Shown here in pieces: positions 31,270-41,374 of a stretch of DNA of 64,000 nucleotides (position 1 is the first letter of the stretch; each line of letters begins with the position of its first letter). The notes below the pieces were generated by a model. It was given only the letters and a program-made list of their open reading frames with translations, had not been told where the DNA came from and searched no databases. Where the stretch lies: positions 124,001 through 188,000 of the forward strand of contig NZ_JABFHI010000003.1 in assembly GCF_013112225.1 (NCBI RefSeq), written 5' to 3'. This DNA comes from Vreelandella azerica. GTDB lineage: Bacteria; Pseudomonadota; Gammaproteobacteria; Pseudomonadales; Halomonadaceae. The position numbers and the translations under genes were made by a program.

Positions 31270-32065
31270 TCACAGATGCTTGGGTGAGAAGCGGCTGCCG
31301 TCAAGCTGGGCATGATCCGGGTTGTTGGCGCGCAAAACGTCGAGCACTTCCTTGGCACGGTCGTCCATGCCCAGGCCCATGTAGCCTTCAATCATGGCGG
31401 CCAGGGCGTCTTCAGAAGCATTGGAGGCCGGATAGTTCTCAACCACCCAGCGGCCACGTTCAACGGCGGCCACATAGGCACCACGGCGCAGGTAATAGTC
31501 CGCTACATGCAGTTCGTGGCGAGCAAGTAGTTCGCGTAGGTAGACGATTCGCTGCTGGGCATCGGCGGCGTATTCGCTATTAGGGAAACGCTGGATCAGT
31601 TCACGGAATCGTTGTAGGCATCTCGGGTGGCGCCCACATCGCGCTTGGAAATATCAATCAGGCGCAGGCGCTCCAGGCTGAAACGTCCGGCCTGCCAGGC
31701 GGATAGCCCACGTACGTAATAGGCGTAATCCACTTCAGGGTGATCCGGGTGCAAGCGGATAAAGCGGCTGGCGGCCGCGCGGGCTTCTTCCCAGTTGCCA
31801 TTTTCGTAATAGGCGTAGATCAGCTCGATCTGGGCTTGTTCGGCGTGGGCGCCGAACGGGAAGCGGGTATCCAGCGCTTCCAGGCGCTCAATCGCGGTAG
31901 GCAATATATTGCGGTCCAGTGCATCCCGGGCGCTTTCGTACAGCTCACGTTCCGCGAGCGCATCGTATTTACCTTCTTCTTCTGCAGGGTTGCTGGCACA
32001 GCCTGCCAGGAAGGCAAGACTAAGAGCGAGCGCTGCGAATCGGGTAGCGGCAGAAAAACGCGCAT
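31270..32065 (-). CDS. bamD: Outer-membrane assembly lipoprotein BamD, two frameshifts as written
   Basis: About 265 residues when joined. Component of the beta-barrel assembly machinery in the outer-membrane inner leaflet, built of TPR repeats. Seen: MRVF then (after one missing base in the five-T run, plus-strand A 32053-32057) SAATRFAALALSLAFLAGCAS with a lipobox Cys, an acidic start EEEGKYDALAERELYESARD, TPR helices AIERLEALDTRFPFG and AEQAQIELIYAYYENG, and then a second break near 31608 (RDAYNDF) leading to RELIQRFPNSEYAADAQQR and the C-terminal FSPKHL. ATG 32065 has AGGA at good spacing. Divergent from rluD as in E. coli and Pseudomonas. BamD is essential in E. coli, so both breaks are probably read errors. 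Confidence 0.9.
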
Positions 32066-32213
32066 GGTTATCCTCGTGACAATCAGGCCGTTGACACTAA
32101 AAAGCGCTAGCGGCCATGGTAGAATAGATTTTCGTTGCCCCACTATAAATCACCTTGGCAGAAAACGCAGGCGTAAAGCGCAATGCGCAGCAGGTGATAA
32201 GAAAGGAACCGTT

Positions 32214-33173
32214 ATGTCCCGCACTGTTGAAGCCTCCTTGCAGGTGCCAGCCTCGCTTGCTGGCAGCCGTTTAGACCAAGCGGCCGCTGAGCTGTTCAGT
32301 GATTATTCGCGCGAGCGCTTGAAAGCATGGATCAATGCGGGAGAATTAACCGTTGATGGCCATAAGGTAAAGCCTAAAACCCGTCTGCATGGTGAAGAAG
32401 TGTTAAGCTTGAGTGCCGTGCTTGAGGAAGAAGGGCGCTTTGTGGCGCAGGATATTCCGCTTGAGATTGTCTTTGAAGATGAGGACGTCATAGTGCTTAA
32501 CAAGCCTGCCGGTATGGTCGTGCATCCAGCGGCAGGCAATCCGGATGGCACCCTGTTGAATGCGCTGCTTCATCATGAGCCGACGCTTGGCCAGGTACCG
32601 CGTGCCGGGATTGTTCACCGTCTGGATAAAGATACCACCGGCCTGATGATGGTGGCCAAGAACCTGCCAGCCCAGGCCAACCTTGTTCAGCAGCTGCAGG
32701 CGCGTACGGTGTCGCGCCAATATGATGCGGTGGTGATTGGTACACCGGTTTCCGGCGCCACCGTGGATGCTCCTATTGGTCGACATCCCAAGGATCGCAA
32801 GCGCCAAGCGGTGACGGCCTCCGGCAAGCCAGCGGTAACCCATTACCGGGTGGTGGAGCGTTTCCGTGCGCATACCCATGTGCGCTGCCAGCTGGAAACC
32901 GGCCGCACCCATCAGATTCGTGTGCATATGGCCCATGCCCGCTACCCTTTGATCGGTGACCCGCTCTATGGTGGCCGCCCCAAGCTGCCCCCTGGTGCTG
33001 CCGACGCGCTGAAAGACATTCTGCGCGAATTTCCCCGCCAGGCGCTGCATGCGCGCAAGCTGAGCTTTATTCATCCACGCACGGGCGACACCATGAGCTT
33101 TCGCGCTGCGCTGCCGGATGATTTACTGATGCTGCTGGACTACCTGCGTGAAGATCACGCCACTATGCGTTAA
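32214..33173 (+). CDS. rluD: 23S rRNA pseudouridine(1911/1915/1917) synthase
   Basis: 319 residues. Isomerises uridines in helix 69 of 23S rRNA. N-terminal S4-like RNA-binding domain (about 15-75, SRLDQAAAELFSDYSRERLK) and RluA-family catalytic domain with Asp138 in GIVHRLDKDTTGLMMVAK, plus GRTHQIRVHMAHARYPLIGD. The start is ATG 32214 with AAAGGA upstream; the longer open frame back to 31740 is antisense to bamD. pgeF follows after 9 nt and then clpB, the conserved order. Intact. Confidence 0.96.
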   Translation: MSRTVEASLQVPASLAGSRLDQAAAELFSDYSRERLKAWINAGELTVDGHKVKPKTRLHGEEVLSLSAVLEEEGRFVAQDIPLEIVFEDEDVIVLNKPAGMVVHPAAGNPDGTLLNALLHHEPTLGQVPRAGIVHRLDKDTTGLMMVAKNLPAQANLVQQLQARTVSRQYDAVVIGTPVSGATVDAPIGRHPKDRKRQAVTASGKPAVTHYRVVERFRAHTHVRCQLETGRTHQIRVHMAHARYPLIGDPLYGGRPKLPPGAADALKDILREFPRQALHARKLSFIHPRTGDTMSFRAALPDDLLMLLDYLREDHATMR

Positions 33174-33182
33174 GGAGCCTGC

Positions 33183-33938
33183 ATGAGTGATGCCATTGAC
33201 CTGCGCCCATCCCTGATCACTCCGGACTGGCCGGCGCCTGCCAACGTGGGCGCCTTTGTGACCACTCGTGAGGCGGGGCCAAGTCAGGGGGATTTTGCGG
33301 CATTCAATCCTGCTGATCATGTAGGAGACAACCCGGATCATGTGGCGCTTTGCCGTCGTCTGCTTCAAAAGGAAGTTGGTGACGAGCGCCCCTTGCTGTG
33401 GCTGAATCAAACCCACGGAGCGCGGGTTCAGCAGGCGTTTCAGGCGCCACCGCCGGAAGCGGATGCGGCGCTTGCGGCCACACAGGAGTATGCCTGTGTG
33501 GTGCTCACCGCTGACTGCCTGCCGGTGATGTTCTGTGACCGTGCGGGTACCCGGGTCGCCATCGCCCATGCCGGGTGGCGAGGGCTGGCCGGTGGCGTGT
33601 TGGAGGCCACAGTGGCGGCGATGAATACGCCTGCTGAAGAGCTTCTTGTCTGGCTGGGGCCAGCGATTTCCACGGCCCAGTTCGAAGTGGGGCCTGAGGT
33701 CTACGATGCCTTTGTAGCTGTACAGCCCGAAGCAGAAGAGGCCTTTGATCACAGCCCCTACCGCATGGGCCACCGCATGGCGGATCTTTACAAGTTGGCG
33801 CGGTTGCGATTGGAGGCGCTCGGTGTGAGTAACTTCAGTGGTGGGCACTTCTGTACGGCCTGTGAATCACGCTTTTACTCCCATCGTCGCGATGAAGGAC
33901 GCACCGGTCGCATGGCCAGTGTCATCTGGCTGCGTTAA
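33183..33938 (+). CDS. pgeF: Peptidoglycan editing factor / multicopper polyphenol oxidase family (YfiH)
   Basis: 251 residues. YfiH/PgeF (LACC1 family): acts on UDP-MurNAc with a wrong amino acid in E. coli, and family members show purine nucleoside phosphorylase or laccase-like activity. Metal/active-site residues are visible: His in NQTHGARV, Cys in TADCLPVMFCD, His in IAHAGWRGLAGG, and the C-terminal CTACESRFYSHRRD. It starts 9 nt after rluD (AAGGAG just before ATG) and so is in the same operon. A heat-shock promoter follows it for clpB. Intact. Confidence 0.93.
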   Translation: MSDAIDLRPSLITPDWPAPANVGAFVTTREAGPSQGDFAAFNPADHVGDNPDHVALCRRLLQKEVGDERPLLWLNQTHGARVQQAFQAPPPEADAALAATQEYACVVLTADCLPVMFCDRAGTRVAIAHAGWRGLAGGVLEATVAAMNTPAEELLVWLGPAISTAQFEVGPEVYDAFVAVQPEAEEAFDHSPYRMGHRMADLYKLARLRLEALGVSNFSGGHFCTACESRFYSHRRDEGRTGRMASVIWLR

Positions 33939-33956
33939 CAAATATTGCCGTGGCGA

Positions 33957-33985
33957 CTTGAAAACACCCCTGCCAAGCACCATTT
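33957..33985 (+). promoter_or_regulatory. Sigma-32 heat-shock promoter of clpB
   Basis: CTTGAAA (33957-33963), 14-bp spacer, CACCATTT (33978-33985): close to the sigma-32 consensus CTTGAAA N11-16 CCCCATNT. It lies 70 nt before the clpB start. Confidence 0.85.
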
Positions 33986-34054
33986 CCTCTCTCAAGTCAA
34001 GATAAAAGGGCCAAGCGATGCGTCCAAAAGCATCGCCATCCCGGGAGGAATATA

Positions 34055-36658
34055 ATGCGATTCGATAAATTTACTGCAAAGTTACAAAATGCCATTGCTG
34101 ATGCACAGTCATTGGCGGTAGGGCGTGGGCATAATCAGCTGGAGCCTGTGCATCTGTTGTTCACCATGTTGGACAATCGTGATACTGGCCTGAAGGCGCT
34201 GGTACAGAAAGCCGGTGGCGATGCTGCCCGCCTGCGCGATGGCCTTACTCACCAGCTTGATGACTTGCCCAAGGTCAGCCAGTTTGATGGTGAGGTTCAA
34301 CCGTCGCGTGAACTGCTCAAGCTGTTTAACCTCACCGATCGTGAAGCCCAGCAGCGGGGCGATCAGTTTATTGCCTCTGAACTGGTGCTGCTGGCGGCAC
34401 TGGAAATGAATCAGGCGCTGACCAAACTGCTGAAAGATGCAGGGCTGACGCGTAAAAGCCTGACTACCGCTATTGACCAGCTCCGCGGCGGTGATTCGGT
34501 TGACGACCCTAATGCTGAAGACCAGCGCGAAGCCCTGAACAAGTACACGCTGGATCTGACCCAGCATGCGCTGGACGGCAAACTCGACCCTGTGATTGGC
34601 CGCGATGATGAAATTCGTCGCACCGTGCAGGTGTTGCAGCGGCGCACCAAGAATAACCCTGTGCTGATTGGTGAGCCGGGCGTGGGCAAGACGGCGATTG
34701 TCGAAGGGCTCGCTCAGCGGATTGTTAACGGCGAGGTGCCGGAAGGTCTCAAAGACAAGCGCGTGCTCTCGCTGGATATGGGCTCACTGCTGGCCGGTGC
34801 CAAGTTTCGCGGGGAATTTGAAGAGCGCCTGAAGGCGGTGCTCAAGGAGCTTTCCCAGGAAGAAGGGCGCGTCATCCTGTTCATTGATGAGCTGCATACC
34901 ATGGTGGGTGCCGGTAAGGCCGAAGGTGCCATGGATGCGGGTAACATGCTCAAACCAGCCCTTGCGCGGGGTGAGCTGCACTGCGTAGGTGCGACGACGC
35001 TGGATGAGTATCGCAAATACATTGAAAAAGACGCTGCCCTGGAACGCCGCTTCCAGAAAGTACTGGTGGATGAACCCAGTGAAGAAGATACCGTGGCGAT
35101 TCTGCGTGGCCTGAAAGAACGTTACGAAGTGCACCACGGCGTCGATATCACCGATTCGGCGATCATTGCCGCTGCCAAGCTCTCGACTCGCTACATCACT
35201 GACCGCCAGCTGCCGGATAAGGCCATTGACCTGATTGATGAAGCGGCTTCGCGGATTCGTATGGAGCTGGACTCCAAGCCGGAAGAAATGGATCGCCTTG
35301 ACCGTCGTCTGATTCAGCTCAAGATGGAGCGTGAGGCGCTCAAGAAAGAAACCGACGATGCCTCGAAGAAGCGCCTTGAAGCGCTGGATCAGCACATCCA
35401 CGAGCTGGAGCGTGAATACGCCGATCTGGATGAAATCTGGAAGGCGGAAAAAGCCAGTATTCAGGGCGCTGCCCAATTCAAGGCCGAGCTTGAGCAGGCA
35501 CGCATTGACCTTGAGCAGGCGCGCCGTCAGGGCGATCTGGGCCGGATGTCGGAAATCCAATACGGCAAGATTCCGGAACTGGAGAAAAAGATTGCCGAAA
35601 GCAATGAAGGTGAAGCGGCGGATACCGCCAGCCATCAGCTGCTGCGTTCCAACGTCACCGAGGAAGAAATTGCCGAAGTGGTCTCGCGTTGGACAGGCAT
35701 TCCGGTCAACAAGATGCTGGAAGGTGAACGCGATAAACTGCTGCGTATGGAAGAAGCATTGCATGAGCGTGTCATCGGCCAGGATGAAGCTGTAGAAGCC
35801 GTAGCCAACGCGGTGCGCCGTTCCCGGGCGGGGCTGTCTGATCCGAACCGGCCAAACGGTTCCTTCCTGTTCCTCGGCCCAACCGGGGTGGGTAAGACAG
35901 AGCTTTGCAAATCCTTGGCCAACTTCCTGTTTGACACCGAAGAGGCCATGGTGCGTATCGATATGTCCGAGTTCATGGAAAAGCACTCTGTGGCTCGCCT
36001 GATTGGTGCACCGCCAGGCTATGTGGGCTATGAGGAAGGCGGTTACCTGACCGAAGCCGTGCGCCGCAAGCCCTATTCGGTATTGCTGCTGGATGAGGTC
36101 GAAAAAGCTCACCCGGATGTGTTCAACATCCTGTTGCAGGTGCTGGAAGATGGTCGTCTGACCGATGGCCAGGGGCGGACAGTGGATTTCCGCAATACCG
36201 TGATCGTCATGACATCTAATATGGGCTCGGACATCATTCAGCGCATGGGTGGCGATGTGACGGCTGACAAGGACAGTGACTACGAAGCAATGAAAAACGC
36301 GGTGATGGAAGTGGTCGGCAACCATTTCCGCCCGGAGTTGATCAACCGCATTGACGAAGTGGTGGTCTTCCATGCCCTGGGTCAGGCGCAGATTCAGGCG
36401 ATTGCCGGGATCCAGCTTGAACGTCTGCAGGCGCGTCTGGCCGAGCACGATTTGCGTCTGGAACTCAGCGATGAAGCGCTGGCACAGCTTGCCGTGGTTG
36501 GCTTTGACCCGGTGTTTGGGGCGCGACCGCTCAAGCGGGCGATCCAGAGCCGGATTGAAAACCCGCTGGCGCAATCATTGCTGGCGGGCAAGTTTGCACC
36601 GGGCAGTGTGATTCGCGTCACGGCTGAAGAGGGAGCGCTGGTGTTTAACGCCGAGTAA
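34055..36658 (+). CDS. clpB: ATP-dependent disaggregase ClpB
   Basis: 867 residues (E. coli 857). Hsp100 AAA+ hexamer that, with DnaK/DnaJ/GrpE (also in this window), extracts polypeptides from aggregates. Clp N-domain repeats (1-145), AAA-1 with Walker A GEPGVGKT, a coiled-coil middle domain (about 410-520, [19 protein letters not shown]), AAA-2 with GPTGVGKT and the pore-loop/sensor region [18 protein letters not shown], and the D2 small domain. ATG 34055 has a strong GGGAGGA. Expressed from the sigma-32 promoter at 33957 and ended by the hairpin at 36703. Intact. Confidence 0.98.
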   Translation: MRFDKFTAKLQNAIADAQSLAVGRGHNQLEPVHLLFTMLDNRDTGLKALVQKAGGDAARLRDGLTHQLDDLPKVSQFDGEVQPSRELLKLFNLTDREAQQRGDQFIASELVLLAALEMNQALTKLLKDAGLTRKSLTTAIDQLRGGDSVDDPNAEDQREALNKYTLDLTQHALDGKLDPVIGRDDEIRRTVQVLQRRTKNNPVLIGEPGVGKTAIVEGLAQRIVNGEVPEGLKDKRVLSLDMGSLLAGAKFRGEFEERLKAVLKELSQEEGRVILFIDELHTMVGAGKAEGAMDAGNMLKPALARGELHCVGATTLDEYRKYIEKDAALERRFQKVLVDEPSEEDTVAILRGLKERYEVHHGVDITDSAIIAAAKLSTRYITDRQLPDKAIDLIDEAASRIRMELDSKPEEMDRLDRRLIQLKMEREALKKETDDASKKRLEALDQHIHELEREYADLDEIWKAEKASIQGAAQFKAELEQARIDLEQARRQGDLGRMSEIQYGKIPELEKKIAESNEGEAADTASHQLLRSNVTEEEIAEVVSRWTGIPVNKMLEGERDKLLRMEEALHERVIGQDEAVEAVANAVRRSRAGLSDPNRPNGSFLFLGPTGVGKTELCKSLANFLFDTEEAMVRIDMSEFMEKHSVARLIGAPPGYVGYEEGGYLTEAVRRKPYSVLLLDEVEKAHPDVFNILLQVLEDGRLTDGQGRTVDFRNTVIVMTSNMGSDIIQRMGGDVTADKDSDYEAMKNAVMEVVGNHFRPELINRIDEVVVFHALGQAQIQAIAGIQLERLQARLAEHDLRLELSDEALAQLAVVGFDPVFGARPLKRAIQSRIENPLAQSLLAGKFAPGSVIRVTAEEGALVFNAE

Positions 36659-36702
36659 ACGGTACTTTGCACAGGGTGTTACCCTGAACGTAAATAACGC
36701 TA

Positions 36703-36735
36703 ACCCCGCCTGGCGATTGCCCGGCGGGGTTTTTC
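36703..36735 (+). terminator. clpB terminator
   Basis: 8-bp stem ACCCCGCC/GGCGGGGT (36703-36710 and 36723-36730) with a T-run. It has the same nested CGCCTGGC..TGCCCGGCG core as the terminator at 5525. Confidence 0.92.
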
Positions 36736-36827
36736 TTTGGAGTGCTTTTGTTGAGAGCGTGATTGTTAAATAGTTATAACAAAGGGGTTCTTTTGTCGCA
36801 GAGTCAACAAAGAGTCAGGTTAATAGG

Positions 36828-37146
36828 TTGACAGCTTGATGCACTGATAGAATCTTGTGGATTCCTGATTTGCGGACGCGGAATCAACGGGTAACCCCCA
36901 ATCCCCGCGTGAAGGGTAGGCTTTAGCCTTTACCCGCCGAAGGACTTCCGGGTTTGAGCTAACCGCTCAACCTGGCCAATGCCCCGACGCAGCGACCTGC
37001 TGCGATGAGAGTGCAGACCCTAACCGGGTCTTATTGCCAGGGTTTGGCATCAGGTGCCGGCGTAACCGGCAGCGGCATACCGCCGCACTCGACACGGCAG
37101 GCATGGGCCTGTTGATGGCACTCGAGACCTCCAGGGGAGATACACA
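36828..37146 (+). promoter_or_regulatory. Structured 5' leader of ilvIH with many hairpins
   Basis: A TTGACA at 36828-36833 with TAGAAT at 36848-36853 (14-bp spacer, short) may be the promoter. The following about 290 nt contain at least seven short perfect stems, among them 36914-36935, 36948-36975 (TGAGC/GCTCA), 36988-37004 (CGCAGC/GCTGCG), 37016-37030 (GACCC/GGGTC), 37035-37049 (TGCCA/TGGCA), 37055-37071 (TGCCGG/CCGGCA) and 37098-37111 (CAGGC/GCCTG). TAACC occurs four times, twice as an exact pentaloop. CTCC (37129-37132) can pair with GGAG (37136-37139) of the ilvI ribosome-binding site. I find no Ile/Val/Leu-rich leader peptide and match it to no riboswitch class I know. Confidence 0.65.
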
Positions 37147-38871
37147 GTGGAATTGCTTTCCGGCGCAGACATGATCGCCCGCTTCTTACAGGATGAGGGC
37201 GTTGAATATATTTATGGGTATCCCGGAGGAGCAGCGCTGCATATCTATGATGCGCTGTTCCGTCAGGATAAAGTCAAACACATTCTGGTACGTCATGAAC
37301 AAGCGGCAACCCATGCCGCTGATGGTTATGCGCGTGCGGCAGGAAAACCCGGCGTAGTGCTGGTGACCTCAGGCCCTGGTGCTACCAACGCCGTGACCGG
37401 TATTGCCACCGCCTACATGGATTCGATTCCCATGGTAGTGCTATGTGGCCAGGTCATGAGCCACCTGATTGGTGATGACGCTTTCCAGGAAACCGATATC
37501 ATCGGCGTTACGCGCCCGATCGTGAAGCATAGCTTCTCGATCCGGCACCCTTCGGAAATTCCTGAAGTATTGAAAAAGGCCTTCCATTTGGCCGCTACTG
37601 GCCGCCCAGGGCCGGTTGTTGTCGATATCCCCAAGGATATGACCGCTCCCACCGAGCGCTATGAGTACGTCTACCCGAAAAAGGTCAAGATGCGCTCTTA
37701 CAACCCGGTGACGCGTGGCCATACCGGCCAGATCAAGAAAGCCGTCGATATGATACTCAAGGCCAAGCGCCCGGTATTCTACACGGGCGGCGGTGTGGTC
37801 ACGGGCAAGGCCAGCGAAGGTTTGACCAATCTGGTCAAGCAGTTGGGCTACCCGATTACCACTACGCTGATGGGGATTGGTGCCTATCCACAGGGTGACG
37901 ATCAGTGCCTGGGCTGGCTGGGCATGCATGGTTCCTATGAATCCAACATGGCCATGCACCACGCTGATCTGATCATTGCTATCGGCGCTCGCTTTGATGA
38001 TCGTGTGACCAATAATACGTCCAAGTTCTGCCCAACGGCCAAGATCATCCATGTGGATGTGGACCCCAGTTCGGTGTCCAAGACGGTACGCGCTGATGTG
38101 CCTATCGTTGGACCAGCCTCAAGCGTGATCAATGAGATGATCAGCCTGGTGCAAGGCAAGGAAATTGCCAATCCGGAAGCGGTCAGTGCCTGGTGGCAGC
38201 AGATCAACGGCTGGCGCGCCGAGCGTGAAGGCAAACTTTATGAGTCCTCCAAACCGGGCGAAGTGCTCAAACCGCAGGAAGTGGTTGAAGCGCTGTGCCG
38301 AGTGACCCGCGGTGAAGCCTTTGTGACCACGGATGTCGGCCAGCACCAGATGTTTGCTGCCCAGTATTACAAGTTCGAGAAGCCCAACCGTCTGATTACC
38401 TCAGGTGGCCTGGGTACCATGGGCTTCGGTTTTCCAGCGGCCATGGGCATCAAGCAGAACTACCCGGACGATGATGTGGTATGTGTGACCGGGGAAGGCA
38501 GTTTCCAGATGATGATGCAGGAACTGTCGACCTGTAAGCAGTACGGCATCGGGGTGAAAATTGTTAACCTCAACAACGCATCTCTGGGCATGGTTCGCCA
38601 GTGGCAGGATCTGAACTACAAGTCCCGCCATGCCAATTCCTACATGGAATCGCTGCCTGACTTCCACCTGCTGATTGAGGCCTATGGCTTTACCGCCATT
38701 ACCGTTAACACTCTTGATGAGCTGGATGCGGCACTGGAACGTACCTTTGCCGACAAGCACGAACTAGTGTTCCTGGACGTCAAGGTCGATCCCCATGAGC
38801 ACGTTTATCCGATGCAGGTTCCGCTGGGTTCCATGCGTGACATGTTGCTGTCTAAAACGGAGCGTACCTAA
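37147..38871 (+). CDS. ilvI: Acetolactate synthase large subunit
   Basis: 574 residues. ThDP-dependent acetohydroxyacid synthase: condenses pyruvate with pyruvate or 2-oxobutyrate, the first common step to valine, leucine and isoleucine. Catalytic Glu51 in RHEQAATHAADGYARA; FAD/substrate region GGGVVTGKA; ThDP-Mg motif GEGSFQMMMQEL with NLNNASLG. The start is GTG 37147 with GGGGAG eight bases upstream and matches the family N-terminus MELLSGADM. Its TAA overlaps the ATG of ilvH, so the subunits are translationally coupled. A long structured leader precedes it. The paralogue could be named ilvB; ilvI is chosen because of the adjacent ilvH-type subunit. Confidence 0.95.
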   Translation: MELLSGADMIARFLQDEGVEYIYGYPGGAALHIYDALFRQDKVKHILVRHEQAATHAADGYARAAGKPGVVLVTSGPGATNAVTGIATAYMDSIPMVVLCGQVMSHLIGDDAFQETDIIGVTRPIVKHSFSIRHPSEIPEVLKKAFHLAATGRPGPVVVDIPKDMTAPTERYEYVYPKKVKMRSYNPVTRGHTGQIKKAVDMILKAKRPVFYTGGGVVTGKASEGLTNLVKQLGYPITTTLMGIGAYPQGDDQCLGWLGMHGSYESNMAMHHADLIIAIGARFDDRVTNNTSKFCPTAKIIHVDVDPSSVSKTVRADVPIVGPASSVINEMISLVQGKEIANPEAVSAWWQQINGWRAEREGKLYESSKPGEVLKPQEVVEALCRVTRGEAFVTTDVGQHQMFAAQYYKFEKPNRLITSGGLGTMGFGFPAAMGIKQNYPDDDVVCVTGEGSFQMMMQELSTCKQYGIGVKIVNLNNASLGMVRQWQDLNYKSRHANSYMESLPDFHLLIEAYGFTAITVNTLDELDAALERTFADKHELVFLDVKVDPHEHVYPMQVPLGSMRDMLLSKTERT

Positions 38872-39362
38872 TGCGTCATATCATCTCGATTCTGATGGAG
38901 AACGAACCGGGTGCTCTGTCGCGTGTGGTCGGTCTGTTTTCTCAGCGTAACTTCAACATTGAAACGCTTAACGTTGCCCCGACGGAAGATCCCTCGCTAT
39001 CACGCCTGACGGTAACCACTATTGGTGATGACAGAGTGATCGAGCAGATCACCAAGCACCTTAATAAGCTGATTGATGTAGTGAAGCTGGTTGACCTGAC
39101 GGAAGGTAATCACATTGAGCGCGAGCTGATGCTGGTCAAGGTCAAGGCCATCGGGGCCGCTCGCGATGAGGTCAAGCGCACGGCAGATATCTTCCGTGCC
39201 CAGGTAGTGGATGTCACCCCTAACCTCTACACCGTTCAGATTACCGGTGATGCCGTCAAGCTGGATGCTTTTCTGCAGGCCATGGCGCCGATCGGTATTC
39301 TGGAAGTGGCGCGTACCGGGGTTTCCGGGATTGCCCGTGGTGACAAGGTGCTGTCGCTCTAG
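38871..39362 (+). CDS. ilvH: Acetolactate synthase small (regulatory) subunit
   Basis: 163 residues, the normal length. N-terminal ACT domain (MRHIISILMENEPGALSRVVGLFSQRNFNI), the site of valine feedback inhibition in the IlvIH enzyme, and the C-terminal ALS-SS domain (about 85-160, RELMLVKVKA ... PIGILEVARTGVSGIARG). ATG overlaps the ilvI stop codon. A bidirectional terminator follows at 39416, shared with convergent recN. Intact. Confidence 0.96.
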   Translation: MRHIISILMENEPGALSRVVGLFSQRNFNIETLNVAPTEDPSLSRLTVTTIGDDRVIEQITKHLNKLIDVVKLVDLTEGNHIERELMLVKVKAIGAARDEVKRTADIFRAQVVDVTPNLYTVQITGDAVKLDAFLQAMAPIGILEVARTGVSGIARGDKVLSL

Positions 39363-39415
39363 GCACTTGTTATGGAGAGGTGAGGCTGGCTAAGCCAAGC
39401 CCCAAGTAATAAAAA

Positions 39416-39448
39416 CGCCCGCCCGTTCTGAACGGTGCGGGCTTTTTT
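39416..39448. terminator. Bidirectional terminator between ilvH and recN
   Basis: Long stem with GCCCGC/GCGGGC and inner CCGTT/AACGG (39417-39442), A-run before and six T after. Confidence 0.92.
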
Positions 39449-39478
39449 ATCGCTTGAGTGTCGATAGGGGAAAACGCT

Positions 39479-41151
39479 TCAGTGGGGCGGATTCTGGCTG
39501 GCGTTGAGCATTTCCCGTGCATGGGCCAGGGTTTGCTCAGACAGGTTAACACCCCCAGCATGCGCGCCAGCTCGCTGACGCGGCCACTTTCGTCCAGCAG
39601 GGCCATATTGGTCAAAGTAGTATTGCGTTTGGCGCGCTTTTCAATATGCAGGTGCTGATGTGCCTGGGCCGCTACCTGAGGCAAGTGGGTCACGGTCATC
39701 ACCTGGCCGTTCTTGCCCAGTTTGCGCAATAGCTGGCCGACAATTTCTGCGGTAGCGCCGGAAACACCCACATCTACCTCATCAAATATCAGGCTGGGAA
39801 TGGTCGAATGGCTGGCCGCCACTACCTGAATCGCCAGGCTGACCCGGGAAAGCTCACCCCCTGAGGCCACCTTGGCCAAGGGCCGCGCCGGTTGGCCAGG
39901 GTTGGCGCTGATCAGAAACTGCACCCGATCCAGCCCTTCGGGCGCGGGCGTTTCCCGCGCCTGTAGCGCCACTTCAAAGTGGGCCTTGCCCATGGCTAAA
40001 AAGGCGAGCTGCTGTTGAACTTCCTTGCCCAACTTCAGTGCGGCTTTCTGGCGCGCCTCGCTAAGCGCTCTGGCCTGCTGGCGATAGCGCTCGCGTAGCT
40101 CATTGGCTTTCTCGCCCAGGGCATCCAGGTCATTATCGCTGGTATCCAGCTGGTTGAGGGACGCTGCCAGCTGCTGGTGAAACGCATACAACTCTTCCGG
40201 GGTGATGTGATGCTTACGCGCCAGGCGGTGAATATCACCCAGGCGATCCTCCACATAAGAAAGCCGAGCGGGGTCAAGCTCGGTGTGGCCTGCCAGGCGT
40301 GAAAGCTCGCTGGTGGCCTCTTCGATCTGAATCTGTGCTTCGCCAAGCAGGTTGAGCGTATTGGCCAGCGCGCCCTTGTCGCTACCCGGCAGTGCACTTA
40401 AGCGCTGGTGAGCCTGATGTAACAGGTTAAGAACACCGCCTTCGTCACTGGCGCAGCACTCGGTGGCAAATTCGGTCTCGCGCAGGATTTCATCGGCATG
40501 GGCCAGCTGTAGCTGTTCTTCCTCCAGCTCAGGAAGTTCGTCTTCTTCCAGGCCTAGCTGGTCGAGTTCTTCCACCTGATAACGTAGCAGCTGGCGCTTG
40601 GCTTCAATCTCGCTGCCCGCTTCACTCAACTCCTTCAGCCGCCGCCGGGTGCGCTGCCAGGCACGGAAAGTCTCGGTCAGGGCGCTGACATCAGCGTTGA
40701 GGCCTGCGTAATCATCCAGCAGTGCCAAATGAGTTTCTTCCCGCAGTAGCGCCTGATGGGCATGCTGGCCGTGAATCTGAATAAGATGCTCACCCAGCGA
40801 TTTAAGGTCGGCAATGGTGGCTGGTTGGCCGTTAATCCATGCCTTGGAGCGACCGTTGGCGGTAATTACCCGGCGCAGCAAGCATTCATCGACGTTCAGC
40901 TCGCGCTCGGCAAGCCAGACCTGAGCGGCAGGCAAGTGATGAATATCAAAGCGCGCGGAAAGATCTGCGCGTTCGCAGCCGTGACGGACGCTGCCCGCAT
41001 CTGCCCGTTCACCCAGGCATAACCCCAGCGCACCTAACAGAATAGATTTGCCTGCACCGGTTTCCCCGGTAATGGCGGTCATTCCACCGAAAAGTTCCAG
41101 TTCAAGGTGGTCGACGATGGCGTAGTCCTGTATCGCTAGCTGGGTCAGCAT
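39479..41151 (-). CDS. recN: DNA repair protein RecN, one frameshift near the C-terminus as written
   Basis: About 557 residues when joined. SMC-like ATPase acting in double-strand-break repair. Walker A GETGAGKSILLGALGL (about 30), long coiled coils (about 150-350), signature VASGGELSRVSLA, Walker B IPSLIFDEVDVGVSG and TVTHLPQVAAQAH. The frame leaves register at the five-C run 39552-39556 (six restores ARMLGGVNLSEQTLAHAREM), and the natural end is the TGA complement at 39479-39481; as written it runs on to 39370. The start is ATG 41151 with GGGAGGA upstream, MLTQLAIQDYAIVDHLELEL. recN next to grpE is conserved in gamma-proteobacteria. I see no clear LexA box (CTGTATATAAACAG-like) before it, although TTATATACAGT occurs at 41219-41229. 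Confidence 0.93.
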
Positions 41152-41270
41152 GCTTTCCTCCCGGCGCTTGGGCAGATCAACGGTGGCGAATGACTGGATA
41201 GGCATCCAATTATTGTTGTTATATACAGTAGCTGATGATGCACTTCAATGCCATCTCTTCACATTTTCCT

Positions 41271-41298
41271 CTTGAGATGAACGCTATGGCCCCCATAT
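41271..41298 (+). promoter_or_regulatory. Sigma-32 heat-shock promoter of grpE
   Basis: CTTGAGA (41271-41277), 13-bp spacer, CCCCATAT (41291-41298): a near-consensus sigma-32 promoter 76 nt before the grpE start. Confidence 0.87.
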
Positions 41299-41374
41299 AC
41301 CCTGCAAACCATTTAGTCATCTCATGTTTTAAGACCCAGTTTCGTTTTAAGAACACGCTTTGCAGGAGTATCCC

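Noticed and set aside
34784..36574. Long antisense frame inside clpB
   Set aside because: clpB is intact and conserved; the antisense product resembles nothing.
36860..37146. tmRNA, RNase P RNA, 4.5S RNA or a common riboswitch in the ilvI leader
   Set aside because: None of their hallmark core sequences could be recognised; left as an unclassified structured leader.
41219..41229. LexA box before recN
   Set aside because: Contains part of an SOS-like TATATACAGT but lacks the symmetric CTG...CAG halves, so I do not call an operator.
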